A model generated the notes under the pieces. That model was not told the DNA's origin, made no database searches, and worked only from the letters and a program-made list of their open reading frames with translations. From Nocardia iowensis (GTDB lineage Bacteria > Actinomycetota > Actinomycetes > Mycobacteriales > Mycobacteriaceae), in contig NZ_CP078145.1 of the NCBI RefSeq assembly GCF_019222765.1, positions 4,526,001-4,590,000 on the forward strand: a stretch of DNA of 64,000 nt, in the 5' to 3' direction. The position numbers and the translations under genes were made by a program. Positions 25,700 to 37,838 of the stretch are shown piece by piece; the first letter of the stretch is position 1; each line of letters starts with the position of its first letter.

Positions 25700-27579
25700 A
25701 ACCTCACCGCCAGCAGGGCGGCAGCCACCAGGGCCGCGCCGGTGAACATGGACAGGGCGTAAGACCGCACGAAACCGGTTTGCACCGGCCGGATTCGGGC
25801 GGACAGGCCACCGATCAGCGCGGCCGTTCCGTTGACGATCCCGTCGATACCGCGGTTGTCGAGGAACACCAGCGCGCGGGTCAGGTAGCTGCCCGGCCGC
25901 ATGAACGCCGCCTCGTTGATCGCGTCACCGTAGAGGTCCTTGCGGGCCGCGATGGTCAACGCGGACACGGCTTCCGGTGCGGTCTCCGGGATCTTGCGCT
26001 GTGCGTACTGGTAGTAGGCGAACCCGACCCCGGCCGCGACCACCGCCAGCGCGAGCGCCGTGACGACAGCCGCGGGGACGGCTTCCTCGCCGTGATGCGC
26101 GCCGACCACGGGTTCCAGCCAGTTCTGCAGCGAGGAGCCGAACGCGAACAACGCACCCGCCGCCACTGATCCGATGGCCAGCAGGATCATCGGTCCGGTC
26201 ATCACCGCCGGTGCCTCGTGTGGATGGGTATCCGGCTTCCAGCGCCGCTCACCGAAGAAGGTCAGGAACATCACCCGCGTCATGTAGAACGCGGTGAGCC
26301 CCGCACCGAGCAGCGTCACCGTGCCGAGCACCAAACCGCTTACGCCGCCCTGGTTGAACGCCACTTCGATGATCTTGTCCTTGGAGAAGAACCCGGCGAA
26401 CGGCGGCACCCCGATGATCGCGAGATAGCCGAGCCCGAAGGTGACGTAGGTGATCGGCAGCAACGTGCGCAATCCGCCGTAGCGGCGCATGTCGGTCTCG
26501 TCGTCCATCGCGTGCATCACCGAACCGGCCCCGAGGAACAACCCGGCCTTGAAGAACCCGTGGGTGAGCAGATGCATGATGGCGAAGGCGTACCCGGCCG
26601 GGCCGAGACCGGCGGCGAGCACCATGTAACCGATCTGGCTCATGGTCGACGCCGCGAGGGCCTTCTTGATGTCGTCCTTCGCGCAACCGACGATCGCACC
26701 GAACAGCAATGTCACCGCACCGACGAGCACAACCCCGAGCCGCGCGTCGGGCGCAAGGTCGAAGATCGGGCCGGACCGCGCGATCAGGTACACACCCGCG
26801 GTAACCATGGTGGCCGCGTGGATGAGCGCCGACACCGGGGTCGGGCCTTCCATCGCGTCCCCGAGCCAGGACTGCAGCGGCACCTGCGCGGACTTACCAC
26901 ACGCGGCGAGCAGCAACAGCAACCCGATCGCGGTCAGCGTGCCCTCCCCGGCCTGCGGCGCACCCGCGAAAACATCGGTGAAGTTGATCGAGCCGAACGT
27001 GGAGAACATAACGAACATGGCGATCGCCAGCCCCATGTCACCGACCCGGTTGACCACGAACGCCTTCTTGGCCGCCGTTGCCGCCGTCGGCTTGTGGTAC
27101 CAGAACCCGATCAGCAGGTAGGACGCCAGGCCGACGCCTTCCCAGCCGAGGTAGAGCACCAGGTAGTTGTTCGCCAGCACCAGCAGCAGCATCGCCGCGA
27201 GGAACAGGTTGAGGTAGCCGAAGAACCGCCGTCGCCCGGGGTCGTGGCTCATGTAGCCGATGGAGTAGATGTGGATCAGCGAGCCGACACCGGTGATCAG
27301 CAGCGCGAAACATACTGAGAGCTGGTCCAATTGGAGGCTGAAGTCGACTTGCAGCCCGGCGGCGGGCACCCAGCTGAACAGGTCGGTGTGGATGCCGCGT
27401 TGCGCGGTGTCGCGGCCGAGCATGTCGACGAACGCGATCGCGGCGACCACGAACGCGGCCAGCGCCATCAGCGTGCCGAGCAGGTGACCCCATTTGTCGC
27501 TGAAGCGGCCGGTGAGCAGCAGGACGATCGCACCTGCCAGGGGCAGGGCTGGCAGCAGCCAGAGCGTTGCGGTATCCAC
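25693..27579 (-). CDS. nuoL: NADH-quinone oxidoreductase subunit L
   Basis: A 628-residue distal proton-pumping subunit. Features include [55 protein letters not shown] and [20 protein letters not shown], then the long C-terminal region that forms the lateral helix clamping NuoM and NuoN, followed by a last TM helix ([20 protein letters not shown]). GTG 27579 starts one base after the nuoK stop. Length is normal for actinobacteria. Confidence 0.97.
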   Translation of the reverse strand: MDTATLWLLPALPLAGAIVLLLTGRFSDKWGHLLGTLMALAAFVVAAIAFVDMLGRDTAQRGIHTDLFSWVPAAGLQVDFSLQLDQLSVCFALLITGVGSLIHIYSIGYMSHDPGRRRFFGYLNLFLAAMLLLVLANNYLVLYLGWEGVGLASYLLIGFWYHKPTAATAAKKAFVVNRVGDMGLAIAMFVMFSTFGSINFTDVFAGAPQAGEGTLTAIGLLLLLAACGKSAQVPLQSWLGDAMEGPTPVSALIHAATMVTAGVYLIARSGPIFDLAPDARLGVVLVGAVTLLFGAIVGCAKDDIKKALAASTMSQIGYMVLAAGLGPAGYAFAIMHLLTHGFFKAGLFLGAGSVMHAMDDETDMRRYGGLRTLLPITYVTFGLGYLAIIGVPPFAGFFSKDKIIEVAFNQGGVSGLVLGTVTLLGAGLTAFYMTRVMFLTFFGERRWKPDTHPHEAPAVMTGPMILLAIGSVAAGALFAFGSSLQNWLEPVVGAHHGEEAVPAAVVTALALAVVAAGVGFAYYQYAQRKIPETAPEAVSALTIAARKDLYGDAINEAAFMRPGSYLTRALVFLDNRGIDGIVNGTAALIGGLSARIRPVQTGFVRSYALSMFTGAALVAAALLAVRLW

Positions 27580-27580
27580 G

Positions 27581-27880
27581 TCAGAACTTCAACAGGTTGG
27601 CGTCGTCGACCGAGGTCGAGCGGCGGGCGCGGAAGATGGTCATGATGATGGCAAGGCCGACAACGACTTCGGCCGCGGCGACCACCATGGTGAAGAACGC
27701 GAACACCTGACCGTCCAGGTTGGCGTGCAGCCTGGCGAAGGTGACGAACGCGAGGTTCACCGCGTTGAGCATCAGCTCGACGCACATGAAGACCACGATG
27801 GCGTTGCGCCGCAGCAGCACGCCGGCCGCGCCGATCGTGAACAGCAGGGCGGACAGGAACAGGTAGTTCTGGGGATTCAC
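27581..27880 (-). CDS. nuoK: NADH-quinone oxidoreductase subunit K
   Basis: A 99-residue membrane subunit with three helices. The two buried glutamates of the proton path are present, in [15 protein letters not shown] (TM2) and [18 protein letters not shown] (TM3). The GTG start overlaps the nuoJ stop (GTGA). Homologous to MrpC. Confidence 0.97.
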   Translation of the reverse strand: MNPQNYLFLSALLFTIGAAGVLLRRNAIVVFMCVELMLNAVNLAFVTFARLHANLDGQVFAFFTMVVAAAEVVVGLAIIMTIFRARRSTSVDDANLLKF

Positions 27881-28722
27881 CGGTTGCCTTCCTCGTCGCT
27901 CTGGTTCTCGGTCCCGACCGAGATGACGGCCGCCTCAGCATCCGTAGCGACTGCTTGCAGGTCGCTCGAAACGATCAGCGCCCGGGTGCGGCGGTGCCGC
28001 AGGATGGTGCTGACCGACAGTTCCTCGAAGGAGCCGTCGGGCAGCCTGGCCGGAATGTCGACCGCGTTGTGCCGGGCGTAGACGCCAGGAGTGGGCAGCG
28101 GGGTCGCCCGGTGGCCTGTTTCGCGGAACCGGCGCACCGACATTTCCCGCTGACCGATCCGCGGGCCGAACTGCTCTCGGTGCGCGAGCACCATGGCGCC
28201 GATGGTGGCGGTGATGAGCAGCGCGCCGGTGAGCTCGAAGGCCCACACGTAGCGGACGAAGATCAGCTCGGCGAGTTCGCCGATCACGTTGCGTCCGGCG
28301 AATCCGGTGGCGGGGAAGGTGATTCCGGAGTCGCCGATGCCGCGGGCGATGCCGCTGATCAGCAGCAGCCCGAAGCCGAGACCGACCGCCGCCGCGGCGA
28401 GCTGTTGTCCGCGCAGGTTTTCCTTCAGCGATTCGGCCGAGTCGACACCGACCAGCATGAGCACGAACAGGAACAGCATCATGACCGCGCCGGTGTAGAC
28501 GACGATCTGCACCACACCGAGGAACAGTGCGTCCTGCGCCATGTAGAACACGGCGAGCACGATCATGGTGGCGGCCAGGCAGATCGCCGAATGCACTGCC
28601 TTGCGGGCGAAGACCATGCCGAGCGCGCCGAGGGTGGCCAGCGGAGCCAGCACCCAGAAGTTCACCGCTTCGCCGGTGGAGGTCCGGGTGAGTGGTTCTG
28701 CGGCAAGGAGGAATTCGTTCAT
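27877..28722 (-). CDS. nuoJ: NADH-quinone oxidoreductase subunit J
   Basis: A 281-residue membrane subunit of complex I. Five helices fall in the first 180 residues, including [24 protein letters not shown], which contains the conserved TM3 pi-bulge region. The last ~95 residues are a hydrophilic extension ([12 protein letters not shown] onward) typical of mycobacterial and nocardial NuoJ. A longer frame exists upstream, but ATG 28722 overlaps the nuoI stop (ATGA) and gives the expected N-terminus. Confidence 0.95.
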   Translation of the reverse strand: MNEFLLAAEPLTRTSTGEAVNFWVLAPLATLGALGMVFARKAVHSAICLAATMIVLAVFYMAQDALFLGVVQIVVYTGAVMMLFLFVLMLVGVDSAESLKENLRGQQLAAAAVGLGFGLLLISGIARGIGDSGITFPATGFAGRNVIGELAELIFVRYVWAFELTGALLITATIGAMVLAHREQFGPRIGQREMSVRRFRETGHRATPLPTPGVYARHNAVDIPARLPDGSFEELSVSTILRHRRTRALIVSSDLQAVATDAEAAVISVGTENQSDEEGNR

Positions 28723-30545
28723 TGCGCCGCTCCTTCCACGCCTGCGGCGGCGGGTTGCTTCGCACCGTCCGGCACGGTGGCGCCGTTGGGTTCCGCGATG
28801 CTGCCGAGCACGTTGCCGAGGTAGTAGTCGCTCTCGTCGGTGCCCGGCTGCATCGCGTGCGGTGGCGGGGTCATGCCGGGTGCCAGCGGAGCGAGCAGCC
28901 GGTCCTTCTCGTAGATGAGGTCGGCGCGGTTGTCGTCGGTCATCTCGTAGTCGTTGGTCATGGTCAGCGCGCGGGTGGGGCACGCCTCGATGCACAATCC
29001 GCAGCCGATGCAGCGCAGATAGTTGATCTGGTAGACCTGCCCGTACCGCTCACCCGGCGAAAAGCGTTCGGTCTCGGTGTTGTCCGCGCCTTCGACGTAG
29101 ATGGCGTCGGCCGGGCAGGCCCAGGCGCACAGCTCGCAGCCGATGCATTTCTCCAGCCCGTCCGGGTGCCGGTTGAGCTGATGGCGCCCGTGGTAGCGGG
29201 GCGCGGTCGGCACCTTCTGCTCCGGATAGAACTCGGTGTTGGGCTTCTTGAACATCGTCGCCGCGGTGACCACGAATCCGGCCAGCGGATCGAACAAGCC
29301 CGACTTGGCGACCGGGCGGGGGCGTTCGGGCAGCGGTGGTGTCGGGAAACCGAGGAACACCGCCGAATCCGACGCCGGTGCCGTGGGGATCGGCTCGGCG
29401 GGCGGTGGTGCGCCGCCCCGGCGTCCGGCGCGCAGGAACATTCCCACCATCAGGCCGGAGACCAGCAGGCCGCCGATGACCAGCGCCGGTGTCTGGATCT
29501 CGTAGCCCTCGGCCTGCAACACCCGAGCGGTGGCGACCAGCATCACCCACAGCAGCGCGGTCGGGATCAGCAGCTTCCAGCCGAGATTCATGAACTGGTC
29601 GTAGCGCAGGCGGGGCAGCGTGCCGCGCAACCAGATGAACACGAACAGGAACATCCACACCTTGGCGGTGAACCACAGCACCGGCCACCAGCCGGTGTTG
29701 GCGCCCTCCCACATGTTCAACGGCCATGGTGCCCGCCAGCCGCCGAGGAAAAGCGTGGTGGCGAGCGCGGAAACCGTTGCCATGTTGATGTATTCGGCCA
29801 TCATGAACATGGCGAACTTCAGCGAGGAGTACTCGGTGTGGAAGCCGCCGACCAGTTCGCCCTCGGCTTCGGGCAGGTCGAACGGTGCCCGGTTGGTCTC
29901 ACCGACCATCGAGATGCAGTAGATGAGGAACGAGGGCAGCAGCAGGAAGACATACCAGGTGCCCTCCTGCGCCTCGACGATGCCGGAGGTGGCCATGGTG
30001 CCGCCGAGCAGGAACACGGTGGCGAAGCACAGCGCCATCGCAATCTCGTAGGAAATCACCTGCGCGGTCGAGCGCAGCCCACCCAGCAGCGGATAGGTGG
30101 ACCCCGAAGACCAGCCGGCCAGCACGATCCCGTACACACCGATCGAGGTGATGGCCAGGATGTAGAGCACCGCCACCGGCATATCGGTGAGTTGCAGCGC
30201 CGTCTGGTGGCCGAAGACGGAGACCTCGGGGCCGAACGGGATCACCGCGAACGCCATCACCGCCGGGATCAGCGAAATGATCGGCGCCAGAATGAAGATC
30301 GGCTTGTCCACGATGGCCGGGACGATGTCTTCCTTGAGCGCCATCTTCACGCCGTCGGCGATGCTCTGCAGCATGCCGTAGGGGCCGATCCGGTTCGGGC
30401 CGATGCGCATCTGCATGCGCGCCACGATCTTTCGTTCCGCGACCACCGCGATCATCGGGGTGAGCAGCAGGAAGACGAAGATGGCGAGGGATTTTCCGAG
30501 CACGAGCCACAACGGGTCGTGGCCGAAGAGGGACAGATCACTCAT
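28719..30545 (-). CDS. nuoHI: Fused NADH-quinone oxidoreductase subunits H and I
   Basis: One uninterrupted 608-codon frame encodes two complex I subunits normally made separately. Residues ~1-365 are NuoH, the quinone-chamber membrane subunit, with [42 protein letters not shown] and eight helices. Residues ~366-412 form a Pro/Ala-rich linker ([24 protein letters not shown]). Residues ~413-608 are NuoI, with both [4Fe-4S] motifs [12 protein letters not shown] and [12 protein letters not shown] (clusters N6a and N6b). I read the linker codon by codon and found no stop. Possible internal NuoI starts are GTG at 29360 and TTG at 29297, neither with a good ribosome-binding site. The two subunits touch in the complex, so a fusion is structurally feasible. 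Confidence 0.88.
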   Translation of the reverse strand: MSDLSLFGHDPLWLVLGKSLAIFVFLLLTPMIAVVAERKIVARMQMRIGPNRIGPYGMLQSIADGVKMALKEDIVPAIVDKPIFILAPIISLIPAVMAFAVIPFGPEVSVFGHQTALQLTDMPVAVLYILAITSIGVYGIVLAGWSSGSTYPLLGGLRSTAQVISYEIAMALCFATVFLLGGTMATSGIVEAQEGTWYVFLLLPSFLIYCISMVGETNRAPFDLPEAEGELVGGFHTEYSSLKFAMFMMAEYINMATVSALATTLFLGGWRAPWPLNMWEGANTGWWPVLWFTAKVWMFLFVFIWLRGTLPRLRYDQFMNLGWKLLIPTALLWVMLVATARVLQAEGYEIQTPALVIGGLLVSGLMVGMFLRAGRRGGAPPPAEPIPTAPASDSAVFLGFPTPPLPERPRPVAKSGLFDPLAGFVVTAATMFKKPNTEFYPEQKVPTAPRYHGRHQLNRHPDGLEKCIGCELCAWACPADAIYVEGADNTETERFSPGERYGQVYQINYLRCIGCGLCIEACPTRALTMTNDYEMTDDNRADLIYEKDRLLAPLAPGMTPPPHAMQPGTDESDYYLGNVLGSIAEPNGATVPDGAKQPAAAGVEGAAQ

Positions 30546-33021
30546 GCCTGTGCTCCTTCATCCTCTCGTCGGCGCGCCGCAGCTGCACGATGCCGCCGGG
30601 CTGGGTGGCCAACTGTTCGGCGATCGAGCTGCCGGGCGAGTGCTGGGGCAGCCAGACCACCCGGTCGGGCAGGTCGGTGATCACCAGCGGCAGCGTGATG
30701 GTGCCGTGGTCGCTGGCGACGGTCACCAGATCGTCGGTGGCGGCGCCGATTTCGGCGGCGGTGCCGGGGGACAGGCGGGCCACAGGTGTGCGGGCGATGC
30801 CGGGCAGGTTGGGTTCGCCGTCCTGCAGACGGCCGAGGTCGAGCAGCATCCGCCAGCTCGCCAGCACCGCGGTGCCCGGTCCGGGCTGGGTCAGCGGGTG
30901 TGGCCGGTGCGCGGGCGGTGCGACGGGTGCGCCGTCCCATGCGCCGAGTTCGGCGAGTTCGGCGCGCGCCGCGTCGGTGTCGGGCAGGCCGAGACGCACC
31001 TTCATCTCATCCGCGATGGCTTGCAGCACGCGCTGATCGGACAGCGGGGCGGACTGGCGGCGCACCATGTCGTCGCCGAGCGCGGCCGCGAACGGGCGTG
31101 GCCTGCCCTCCCAGGTGCGGAAGGTGCCGGACTTCTCCATCGCCGTGGCGACCGGGAACACGACGTCGGCACGGTCGGTGACCGCGCTGTGCCGCTGTTC
31201 CAGGCTGACGACGAACCGCGCGGCGTCGATGGCGGCCAGTGCGCCGTTCGGGTCCGGCAGGTCGGCGACGTCGACGCCACCGATCACCAGCGCACCGAGA
31301 CCGGACGCGGCTTCGAGAATGGCGGCGGTGTCGCGGCCGGTCGTGACCGGCAGGTCCGGCACGTTCCATACGGCCCGAACCTGTTGGCGGGCAAGGGGAT
31401 CTGCTACGGGGCGACCGCCGGGCAGCAGGCCGGGCAGCGCACCGGCTTCGACCGCGCCCCGCTCACCGGCGCGGCGCGGCACCCAGGCCAGCGCGGCACC
31501 GGTCTCGTCGGCGAGCCGCACGGCGGCCGAGAACGCGCCGGGGATACCCGCCATCCGCTCACCGACCATGATCACCGCGCCCGGTTCGCGCAGCAATCGA
31601 CCGACATCGGCGAGCTGGGTGGGATCGGCGCCCGGCGCCGCGGAATCGCCGGTGCGGACCGCGTCGAGCAGATGCGGTTCGGCACCCGGCATGGCCTGCA
31701 TCAGCTTGCCGGACATGCGGTCCAGTCCGCGCGAGGAGTAGGGCGCCAGCGAGTAGATCGGCATGCGACGCTTGCGGGCGGCCTTGCGCAGTCGCAGATA
31801 GACGATCGGCGACTCTTCTTCCGGCTCGAATCCGACGAGCAGGACGATCGGCGCGGCCTCCAGGTTGTCGTAGCTGACCGTCATGCCCTGGCCCGCGACG
31901 CGTGCGGCGAGGAAGTCGGCCTCCTCGGCCGAGTGCACCCTGGCGCGGAAGTCGACATCATTGGTGCCCAAGGCGATTCGGGCGAACTTGGCGTAGGCGT
32001 AGGCGTCCTCTTCGGTGACCCGGCCACCGACCAGCACACCGGCGCTGCCGAATGCAGCGGCCAATCCTTCCGCGGCCGCGGCGAGGGCTTCGGACCAGGA
32101 GGCGGGTGCCAGGTTGCCGTCCCAGCCGCGGACCAGCGGCGTGCTGAGGCGGTCGCGTTCGGTCGCGTAGGCGAATGCCCAGCGGCCCTTGTCGCAGTTC
32201 CATTCCTCGTTGACCTGCGGGTCGTCCCCGGCCAGTCGGCGCAGCACCTTGCCGCGGCGGTGATCGGTGCGCTGTGCACAGCCGGATGCGCAGTGCTCGC
32301 ACACATTCGGGCTCGACACCAGATCGAACGGGCGGGCGCGGAACCGGTAGCTGGTGCCGGTCAGCGCGCCGACCGGGCAGATCTGCACGGTGTTGCCGGA
32401 GAAGTAGGAGTCCAGCGGTTCGGCCTGTGCGGTGCCGACCTGTTGCAGCGCACCACGTTCCAGCAGTTCGATGAACGGGTCACCGGCGACCTGCTGGGAA
32501 AACCGGGTGCAGCGCGCGCACAGCACGCAGCGTTCTCGGTCCAGCAACACGGCGGTGGACAGCGGAATCGGCTTGGGAAAGGTGCGTTTCTCGCCCTCGA
32601 ACCGGGATTCGGCGCGCCCGGAGGACATCGCCTGGTTCTGCAGCGGGCACTCGCCGCCCTTGTCGCACACCGGGCAGTCGAGCGGGTGATTGATGAGCAG
32701 CAGCTCCATCACGCCCTTTTGTGCCTTGTCGGCCACCGGGGAGGTGAGCTGGGTGCGCACCACCATGCCGTCGGTGACGGTCATCGTGCACGACGCGACC
32801 GGCTTGCGCTGGCCCTCGACCTCGACGATGCACTGGCGGCAGGCACCGACCGGGTCGAGCAGCGGGTGGTCGCAGAACCGGGGGATCTGGATGCCGATGA
32901 GCTCGGCCGCCCGGATCACCAGGGTGCCCGCGGGCACGCTGACGGTGGTGTCATCGATGGTGACGCTCACCAGGTCGGCGGGCACGACCCCGCTGGTATT
33001 GGTGTTCACGGTGGCTGTCAT
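30538..33021 (-). CDS. nuoG: NADH-quinone oxidoreductase subunit G
   Basis: The 827-residue iron-sulfur subunit of the NADH module. The N-terminus holds the [2Fe-2S] N1b ligands (PRFCDHPLL...GACRQCIVE). The His-Cys N5 cluster is in [17 protein letters not shown], the N4 region in [11 protein letters not shown], and CEHCASGC lies where the molybdopterin-oxidoreductase-like domain begins. The large C-terminal domain is molybdopterin-oxidoreductase-like and redox-inert. The frame extends upstream to 33663, but ATG 33021 has AAGGAG seven bases upstream and overlaps nuoF (ATGA is shared). It overlaps nuoH by eight bases. Confidence 0.96.
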   Translation of the reverse strand: MTATVNTNTSGVVPADLVSVTIDDTTVSVPAGTLVIRAAELIGIQIPRFCDHPLLDPVGACRQCIVEVEGQRKPVASCTMTVTDGMVVRTQLTSPVADKAQKGVMELLLINHPLDCPVCDKGGECPLQNQAMSSGRAESRFEGEKRTFPKPIPLSTAVLLDRERCVLCARCTRFSQQVAGDPFIELLERGALQQVGTAQAEPLDSYFSGNTVQICPVGALTGTSYRFRARPFDLVSSPNVCEHCASGCAQRTDHRRGKVLRRLAGDDPQVNEEWNCDKGRWAFAYATERDRLSTPLVRGWDGNLAPASWSEALAAAAEGLAAAFGSAGVLVGGRVTEEDAYAYAKFARIALGTNDVDFRARVHSAEEADFLAARVAGQGMTVSYDNLEAAPIVLLVGFEPEEESPIVYLRLRKAARKRRMPIYSLAPYSSRGLDRMSGKLMQAMPGAEPHLLDAVRTGDSAAPGADPTQLADVGRLLREPGAVIMVGERMAGIPGAFSAAVRLADETGAALAWVPRRAGERGAVEAGALPGLLPGGRPVADPLARQQVRAVWNVPDLPVTTGRDTAAILEAASGLGALVIGGVDVADLPDPNGALAAIDAARFVVSLEQRHSAVTDRADVVFPVATAMEKSGTFRTWEGRPRPFAAALGDDMVRRQSAPLSDQRVLQAIADEMKVRLGLPDTDAARAELAELGAWDGAPVAPPAHRPHPLTQPGPGTAVLASWRMLLDLGRLQDGEPNLPGIARTPVARLSPGTAAEIGAATDDLVTVASDHGTITLPLVITDLPDRVVWLPQHSPGSSIAEQLATQPGGIVQLRRADERMKEHRHE

Positions 33022-34352
33022 CGCACTCCTTCCGTGTCTCGTGGTCCACCCGCGGCCCACGCGGTGGACCACGCGGGGTCGAACGGACACCCGCCGTGTT
33101 CGAAGTGGGCGATGTACTCGTCGCGGAAGTACTTCAGCGAGGAGAAGATCGGGCTGGCCGCGCCGTCGCCGAGCGCGCAGAACGACTTGCCATTGATGGT
33201 GTCGCTGATGTCGAGCAGCTTGTCCAGGTCGGCCTCGGTGCCCCGGCCCTGCTCGATGCGTTCGAGCAGTTGGACGAGCCAGTAGGTGCCTTCCCGGCAC
33301 GGAGTGCACTTGCCACAGGATTCGTGGGCGTAGAACTCCGTCCAGCGCAGCACGGCGCGCACCACGCAGGTGGTGTCGTCGAAGATCTGCAATGCCTTGG
33401 TGCCCAACATGGATCCGGCCGCCGCGACACCCTCGTAGTCGAGTGGCACGTCGAGGTGTTCGTCGGTGAACAGCGGCGTCGACGAACCGCCGGGAGTCCA
33501 GAACTTCACCGTGTGCCCGTCGCGTACGCCACCGGCATAGCCGAGAAGTTCGCGCAGGGTGACACCGAGCGGCGCCTCGTACTGGCCGGGCCGATTCACG
33601 TGCCCGGACAGCGAGTAGAGGGTGAAACCGGGGGACTTCTCGGTGCCCATCGAGCGGAACCACATGGTGCCGTTGAGGATGATCGGCGGCACACTGGCAA
33701 TGGATTCCACGTTGTTCACCACGGTCGGGCAGGCGTAGAGCCCGGCGACGGCGGGGAACGGCGGCCGCAGCCTGGGCTGGCCGCGCCGGCCTTCCAGCGA
33801 ATCGAGCAGCGCGGTTTCCTCGCCGCAGATGTAGGCGCCCGCTCCGGCGTGCACGATGAGTTCGAGGTCGTAACCGGAGCCGAGGATATTGCGACCCAAA
33901 AATCCTGCCTCGTAGGCCTGCGCAACCGCGGCTTGCAGTCGGCGCAGCACCGGCACCACCTCACCGCGTACGTAGATGAACGCGTGCGCGGCGCGGATGG
34001 CGTAGGAGCCGATGATGATGCCCTCGATCAGCGCGTGCGGGCTGGACAGCATCAGCGGAATGTCTTTACAGGTACCGGGTTCGGATTCGTCGGCGTTCAC
34101 CACCATGTAATGCGGTTTGGTGACGCCGTCGGGTCCCGCGCCCTGCGGGATGAAGCTCCACTTCATGCCCGTCGGGAAGCCCGCGCCGCCGCGGCCGCGC
34201 AGTCCTGCGTCCTTGACGGTCTGGATGACCTGGTCCGGCTCCATCGCCAGCGCTTTGCGCAGGGCCTGGTAGCCGTCGTGGCGGCGGTAGGTGTCCATCG
34301 TCCACGACTGCGGGTCGTCCCAGTACCGGGTGAGTACGGGGGTCAGCGTCAT
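33018..34352 (-). CDS. nuoF: NADH-quinone oxidoreductase subunit F
   Basis: A 444-residue flavoprotein that binds NADH and FMN, the entry point of electrons to complex I. Seen: [18 protein letters not shown] (NADH/FMN loop), [21 protein letters not shown], and the N3 [4Fe-4S] ligands in [13 protein letters not shown] plus a later Cys in [16 protein letters not shown] 34352 is one base after the nuoE stop. Confidence 0.98.
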   Translation of the reverse strand: MTLTPVLTRYWDDPQSWTMDTYRRHDGYQALRKALAMEPDQVIQTVKDAGLRGRGGAGFPTGMKWSFIPQGAGPDGVTKPHYMVVNADESEPGTCKDIPLMLSSPHALIEGIIIGSYAIRAAHAFIYVRGEVVPVLRRLQAAVAQAYEAGFLGRNILGSGYDLELIVHAGAGAYICGEETALLDSLEGRRGQPRLRPPFPAVAGLYACPTVVNNVESIASVPPIILNGTMWFRSMGTEKSPGFTLYSLSGHVNRPGQYEAPLGVTLRELLGYAGGVRDGHTVKFWTPGGSSTPLFTDEHLDVPLDYEGVAAAGSMLGTKALQIFDDTTCVVRAVLRWTEFYAHESCGKCTPCREGTYWLVQLLERIEQGRGTEADLDKLLDISDTINGKSFCALGDGAASPIFSSLKYFRDEYIAHFEHGGCPFDPAWSTAWAAGGPRDTEGVR

Positions 34353-34353
34353 C

Positions 34354-35133
34354 TCAGGCGCCCTCCGAATCCTGTTGCGGCGCTGAACTTTCCAAGAGCG
34401 CTGGGATTTCCGCGGCGGCGGGAGCTCGCATGTTCTGTTCGCGAGCGACCTGGAGTCCGGCCAGGGTGGCCTCGCCCGCCGCGCCGTCGAGCACGCCCGG
34501 TCGCTCGTCGGGGAAACCGGCGAGGATGCGCGCGGTCTCCTTGAACGTGCACAGCGGTGCGCCGCGCGTCGGCGTCACCTGCTGACCCGCGCGCAGCGCA
34601 TCGACCAGGGCCTGCGCCGATTCCGGGGTCTGGTTGTCGAAGAACTCCCAGTTGACCATGATCACCGGCGCGAAATCGCAGGCCGCGTTGCATTCGACAT
34701 GCTCGAGGGTGATCTTGCCGTCGGTGGTGGTGTCCCCGTGCCCGATGCCGAGATGCCGCTCCAGCGCGGCCAGGATGGCGTCGCCACCCATCACGGCGCA
34801 CAGCGTGTTGGTGCACACGCCGACGTGGTAGTCGCCGGTCGGGGTGCGCCGGTACATCGAGTAGAACGTCGCCACCGCGGTGACCTCGGCGCCGGTCAAA
34901 CCCAGCTGGTCGGCACAGAAGTCGATGCCGGTGCCGGTGACGCAGCCCTCCTCGGACTGCACCAGGTGCAGCAGCGGCAGCAGCGCCGACCGCGGGTCCG
35001 GGTAGCGGGCGATGATCTCCTTCGCATCCAACTCCAGGCGCTCACGGATGAACGGCTGATACGGCTCGGGCCGGACGGACAGTTTCAGCAGAATGGCTGC
35101 GCCGGATTGCGCTTCGGTGCGCTCGATAGTCAT
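34354..35133 (-). CDS. nuoE: NADH-quinone oxidoreductase subunit E
   Basis: The 259-residue thioredoxin-fold subunit carrying the N1a [2Fe-2S] cluster. The four ligands are seen in [15 protein letters not shown] and [17 protein letters not shown]. The helical N-terminal domain ([22 protein letters not shown]) is conserved. The C-terminal 60 residues are an actinobacterial extension absent from E. coli NuoE. ATG 35133 overlaps the nuoD stop. Confidence 0.97.
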   Translation of the reverse strand: MTIERTEAQSGAAILLKLSVRPEPYQPFIRERLELDAKEIIARYPDPRSALLPLLHLVQSEEGCVTGTGIDFCADQLGLTGAEVTAVATFYSMYRRTPTGDYHVGVCTNTLCAVMGGDAILAALERHLGIGHGDTTTDGKITLEHVECNAACDFAPVIMVNWEFFDNQTPESAQALVDALRAGQQVTPTRGAPLCTFKETARILAGFPDERPGVLDGAAGEATLAGLQVAREQNMRAPAAAEIPALLESSAPQQDSEGA

Positions 35134-36464
35134 CGGTCAACTCCGCCCATCACGGGGTCGATGCTGGCGACCGCGGCGATGACGTCGGCGACCATGCCGC
35201 CCTCGCAGGTCGCCGCCACCGCTTGCAGATTGGTGAACGAGGGGTCGCGGTAGTGCACCCGGTAGGGCCGGGTGCCGCCGTCGCTGACCATGTGCACGCC
35301 GAGTTCGCCGCGTGGTGACTCGACGGCGGTGTACACCTGGCCCGCTGGCACCCGAATGCCCTCGGTGACCAGCTTGAAGTGGTGGATGAGTCCCTCCATG
35401 GACGTGCCCATGATCTTGCCGATGTGCTTGGGGGAGTTGCCGAGTCCGTCCGGGCCGAGTTCCAGATCGGCGGGCCAGGCGATCTTCTTGTCGTCGACCA
35501 TCACCGGGCCGGGGCGCAGTTTGTCCAGGCACTGTTCGACGATCTTGAGCGATTCCTTCATCTCGTCCACCCGGATCACGTAGCGGCCGTAGCAGTCACA
35601 GCCGGTGGTGGTGGGGATGTCGAATTCGTAGTTCTCGTAACCGCAGTACGGCTGGGATTTGCGCAGGTCGTGCGGCAGGCCGGTGGCGCGAAGCACCGGA
35701 CCGGTGATGCCGAGAGCCATGCAACCTTGCAGGTTGAGGTAGCCGATGTCCTGCGTGCGGGCCTTCCAGATCGGGTTCGAGGTGAGCAACTGCTCCATGT
35801 CGCGCAGTCGCTTCGGCATCAGGGCAAGCAGCTCACGGACCTTGGCGACGCCGTCGTCGGGCAGGTCCTGGGCGAGCCCGCCCGGCCGGATGTACGCGTG
35901 GTTCATCCGCAGGCCGGTGATGGTCTCGAACACGTCCAGGATCAGTTCGCGTTCGCGGAAACCGAACAGCATCGGGGTGAGCGCACCGAGCTCCATGCCG
36001 CCGGTGGCCAGCGCCACCAGGTGCGAGGAGATCCGGTTCAGCTCCATCAGCATGACCCGAATGATGTTGACCCGCTCCGGGATCGCCTCGGTGATGTCGA
36101 GCAGTTTCTCCACGCCGAGGCAGTACGCCGTCTCGTTGAAGAACGGCGACAGGTAGTCCATCCGGGTGACGAAGGTGACGCCCTGGGTCCAGTTCCGGAA
36201 TTCGAGGTTCTTCTCGATTCCGGTGTGCAGGTAGCCGATTCCGCAGCGCGCCTCGGTGACCGTCTCACCCTCGATCTCCAGGATCAACCGCAGCACGCCG
36301 TGCGTGGACGGGTGCTGGGGGCCCATGTTGACGACGATGCGTTCCTCGCCCGCACCGCGGAGCGAGTCGGCGACTTCTTCCCAGTCCTGTCCCGCGACAG
36401 TGACAACAGTGGGTTCCGGACCGGCGTCACCAGTGACATCGGCCCGGGTATCAACATCGTTCAT
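35130..36464 (-). CDS. nuoD: NADH-quinone oxidoreductase subunit D
   Basis: A 444-residue, 49-kDa-type subunit lining the quinone pocket, related to the large subunit of NiFe hydrogenases. Seen: [22 protein letters not shown] with the His that approaches quinone, [18 protein letters not shown], and the C-terminal [12 protein letters not shown], where hydrogenase nickel ligands have been lost. A longer frame runs upstream, but ATG 36464 shares a base with the nuoC stop (TGATG) and is the normal start. Confidence 0.97.
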   Translation of the reverse strand: MNDVDTRADVTGDAGPEPTVVTVAGQDWEEVADSLRGAGEERIVVNMGPQHPSTHGVLRLILEIEGETVTEARCGIGYLHTGIEKNLEFRNWTQGVTFVTRMDYLSPFFNETAYCLGVEKLLDITEAIPERVNIIRVMLMELNRISSHLVALATGGMELGALTPMLFGFRERELILDVFETITGLRMNHAYIRPGGLAQDLPDDGVAKVRELLALMPKRLRDMEQLLTSNPIWKARTQDIGYLNLQGCMALGITGPVLRATGLPHDLRKSQPYCGYENYEFDIPTTTGCDCYGRYVIRVDEMKESLKIVEQCLDKLRPGPVMVDDKKIAWPADLELGPDGLGNSPKHIGKIMGTSMEGLIHHFKLVTEGIRVPAGQVYTAVESPRGELGVHMVSDGGTRPYRVHYRDPSFTNLQAVAATCEGGMVADVIAAVASIDPVMGGVDR

Positions 36465-37237
36465 CAGCTGTAAGCCCTCCGCTCGTCGGGCGGCGGTATC
36501 CGCGCGCCCTTGTACTCGACCGGGATCCCGCCGAGCGGGTAGTCCTTGCGCTGGGGGTGACCGCGCCAGTCGTCGGGCATCAGGATTCGAGTGAGCGAGG
36601 GGTGCCCGTCGAAGATGATGCCGAAGAAGTCGTAGGTTTCCCGCTCGTGCCAGTCGGTGGTCGGGTACACCGCGTACAGCGACGGGATGTGCGGGTCGGC
36701 GTCCGGTGCGGACACCTCGACGCGCAGGCGACGGTTGTGCGTGATCGACATGAGCGGGTACACCGCGTGCAGTTCCCGGCCCGCGTCCTCCGGGTAGTGC
36801 ACGCCGCTGACGCCGAGGCACAGCTCGAATCGCAGTGCGGCATAGTCACGCAACACTTGGGCGACGGCCACCAGGTGTTCGCGGTGCACGTGCAGGGTCA
36901 GTTCGCCGCGGAAGACGACAACCTTCTCCAGCGCGGTCTCGAACCGGATGCCGACCGCACCGAGCGCGGCGCGCACCGCGTCGACGATCTCGTCGAAGTA
37001 GCCGCCGTAGGGCGCCGGGGTGCTGCCGGGCAGGCTGACCGGGCGGACCAGCCTGCCGTAGCCGGAGGTGTCGCCGGTGCCGGTGACACCGAACATGCCG
37101 TGGCGCACGCCGATCACCTCGGCTCCGGACGCCTGCGGTTCGTCCGCGCCGGGCAGCGTGCCTTCCGGGCCCGCCGTTGCGGCCGCGTCGATTTCGTCGT
37201 GCGCGGTGGTGGTTTCGTCGGGAGAATCGAACGTCAT
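36464..37237 (-). CDS. nuoC: NADH-quinone oxidoreductase subunit C
   Basis: A 257-residue, 30-kDa-type peripheral-arm subunit. The diagnostic C-terminal block reads [34 protein letters not shown] and [11 protein letters not shown]. The first ~80 residues are a variable Gly/Ala-rich extension found in actinobacteria. ATG 37237 overlaps nuoB (ATGA). The longer open frame upstream is read-through of the nuoB antiphase. Confidence 0.96.
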   Translation of the reverse strand: MTFDSPDETTTAHDEIDAAATAGPEGTLPGADEPQASGAEVIGVRHGMFGVTGTGDTSGYGRLVRPVSLPGSTPAPYGGYFDEIVDAVRAALGAVGIRFETALEKVVVFRGELTLHVHREHLVAVAQVLRDYAALRFELCLGVSGVHYPEDAGRELHAVYPLMSITHNRRLRVEVSAPDADPHIPSLYAVYPTTDWHERETYDFFGIIFDGHPSLTRILMPDDWRGHPQRKDYPLGGIPVEYKGARIPPPDERRAYS

Positions 37238-37788
37238 CGCAGCAGACCCTCCATTCGGATGGTCGGTGTGGAGGCCAGTGCCGCCGCTTCGGCGGCGCGG
37301 ACGGCCTCTTCGCGATTGACGCCCAGCGGCATCTCCTGAATCTTTGCGTGCAGTGCCAGGATCGCGTTCAACAGCATCTCCGGCCGCGGCGGGCAGCCGG
37401 GCAGGTAGATGTCGACCGGCACCACATGGTCGACGCCCTGCACGATGGCGTAGTTGTTGAACATGCCGCCCGAGGACGCGCACACGCCCATGGCGAGCAC
37501 CCATTTCGGTTCGGTCATCTGGTCGTAGACCTGCCGCAGCACCGGTGCCATCTTGTTGCTGACCCGGCCCGCGACGATCATCAGATCGGCCTGCCGCGGC
37601 GAGGCGCGGAACGCCTCCATGCCGAAGCGGGCGATGTCGAAACGGCCTGCGCCGGTGGCCATCATCTCGATGGCGCAGCAGGCCAGACCGAAGGTGGCGG
37701 GCCACAGCGAGCCCTTACGCAAATATCCGGCGAAATCTTCGACCGTGCTCAGCAGAAAGCCACTGGGCAGTTTTTCCTCTAGCCCCAT
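37234..37788 (-). CDS. nuoB: NADH-quinone oxidoreductase subunit B
   Basis: The 184-residue subunit holding cluster N2, the immediate electron donor to quinone. The tandem Cys are seen in [16 protein letters not shown], with the other ligands in [12 protein letters not shown] and [10 protein letters not shown]. Homologous to the small subunit of NiFe hydrogenases. It lies 50 bases downstream of nuoA. Confidence 0.98.
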   Translation of the reverse strand: MGLEEKLPSGFLLSTVEDFAGYLRKGSLWPATFGLACCAIEMMATGAGRFDIARFGMEAFRASPRQADLMIVAGRVSNKMAPVLRQVYDQMTEPKWVLAMGVCASSGGMFNNYAIVQGVDHVVPVDIYLPGCPPRPEMLLNAILALHAKIQEMPLGVNREEAVRAAEAAALASTPTIRMEGLLR

Positions 37789-37838
37789 ATCCGACTAACC
37801 TTCACTTCCACTCGTCGCCCGAACACACTGCGCGGCAA

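Noticed and set aside
26218..27318. 366-codon plus-strand frame opposite nuoL
   Set aside because: Shadow of nuoL, no domain and repetitive His/Arg/Glu content.
28692..30680. 662-codon plus-strand frame opposite the nuoHI gene
   Set aside because: Low-complexity His/Gln/Arg-rich shadow of a confirmed gene.
30403..33285. 960-codon plus-strand frame opposite nuoG
   Set aside because: It is the antisense shadow of nuoG: high GC leaves few stops on the opposite strand. Its composition is Gly/Arg/Gln-rich without domains, and nuoG is certain.
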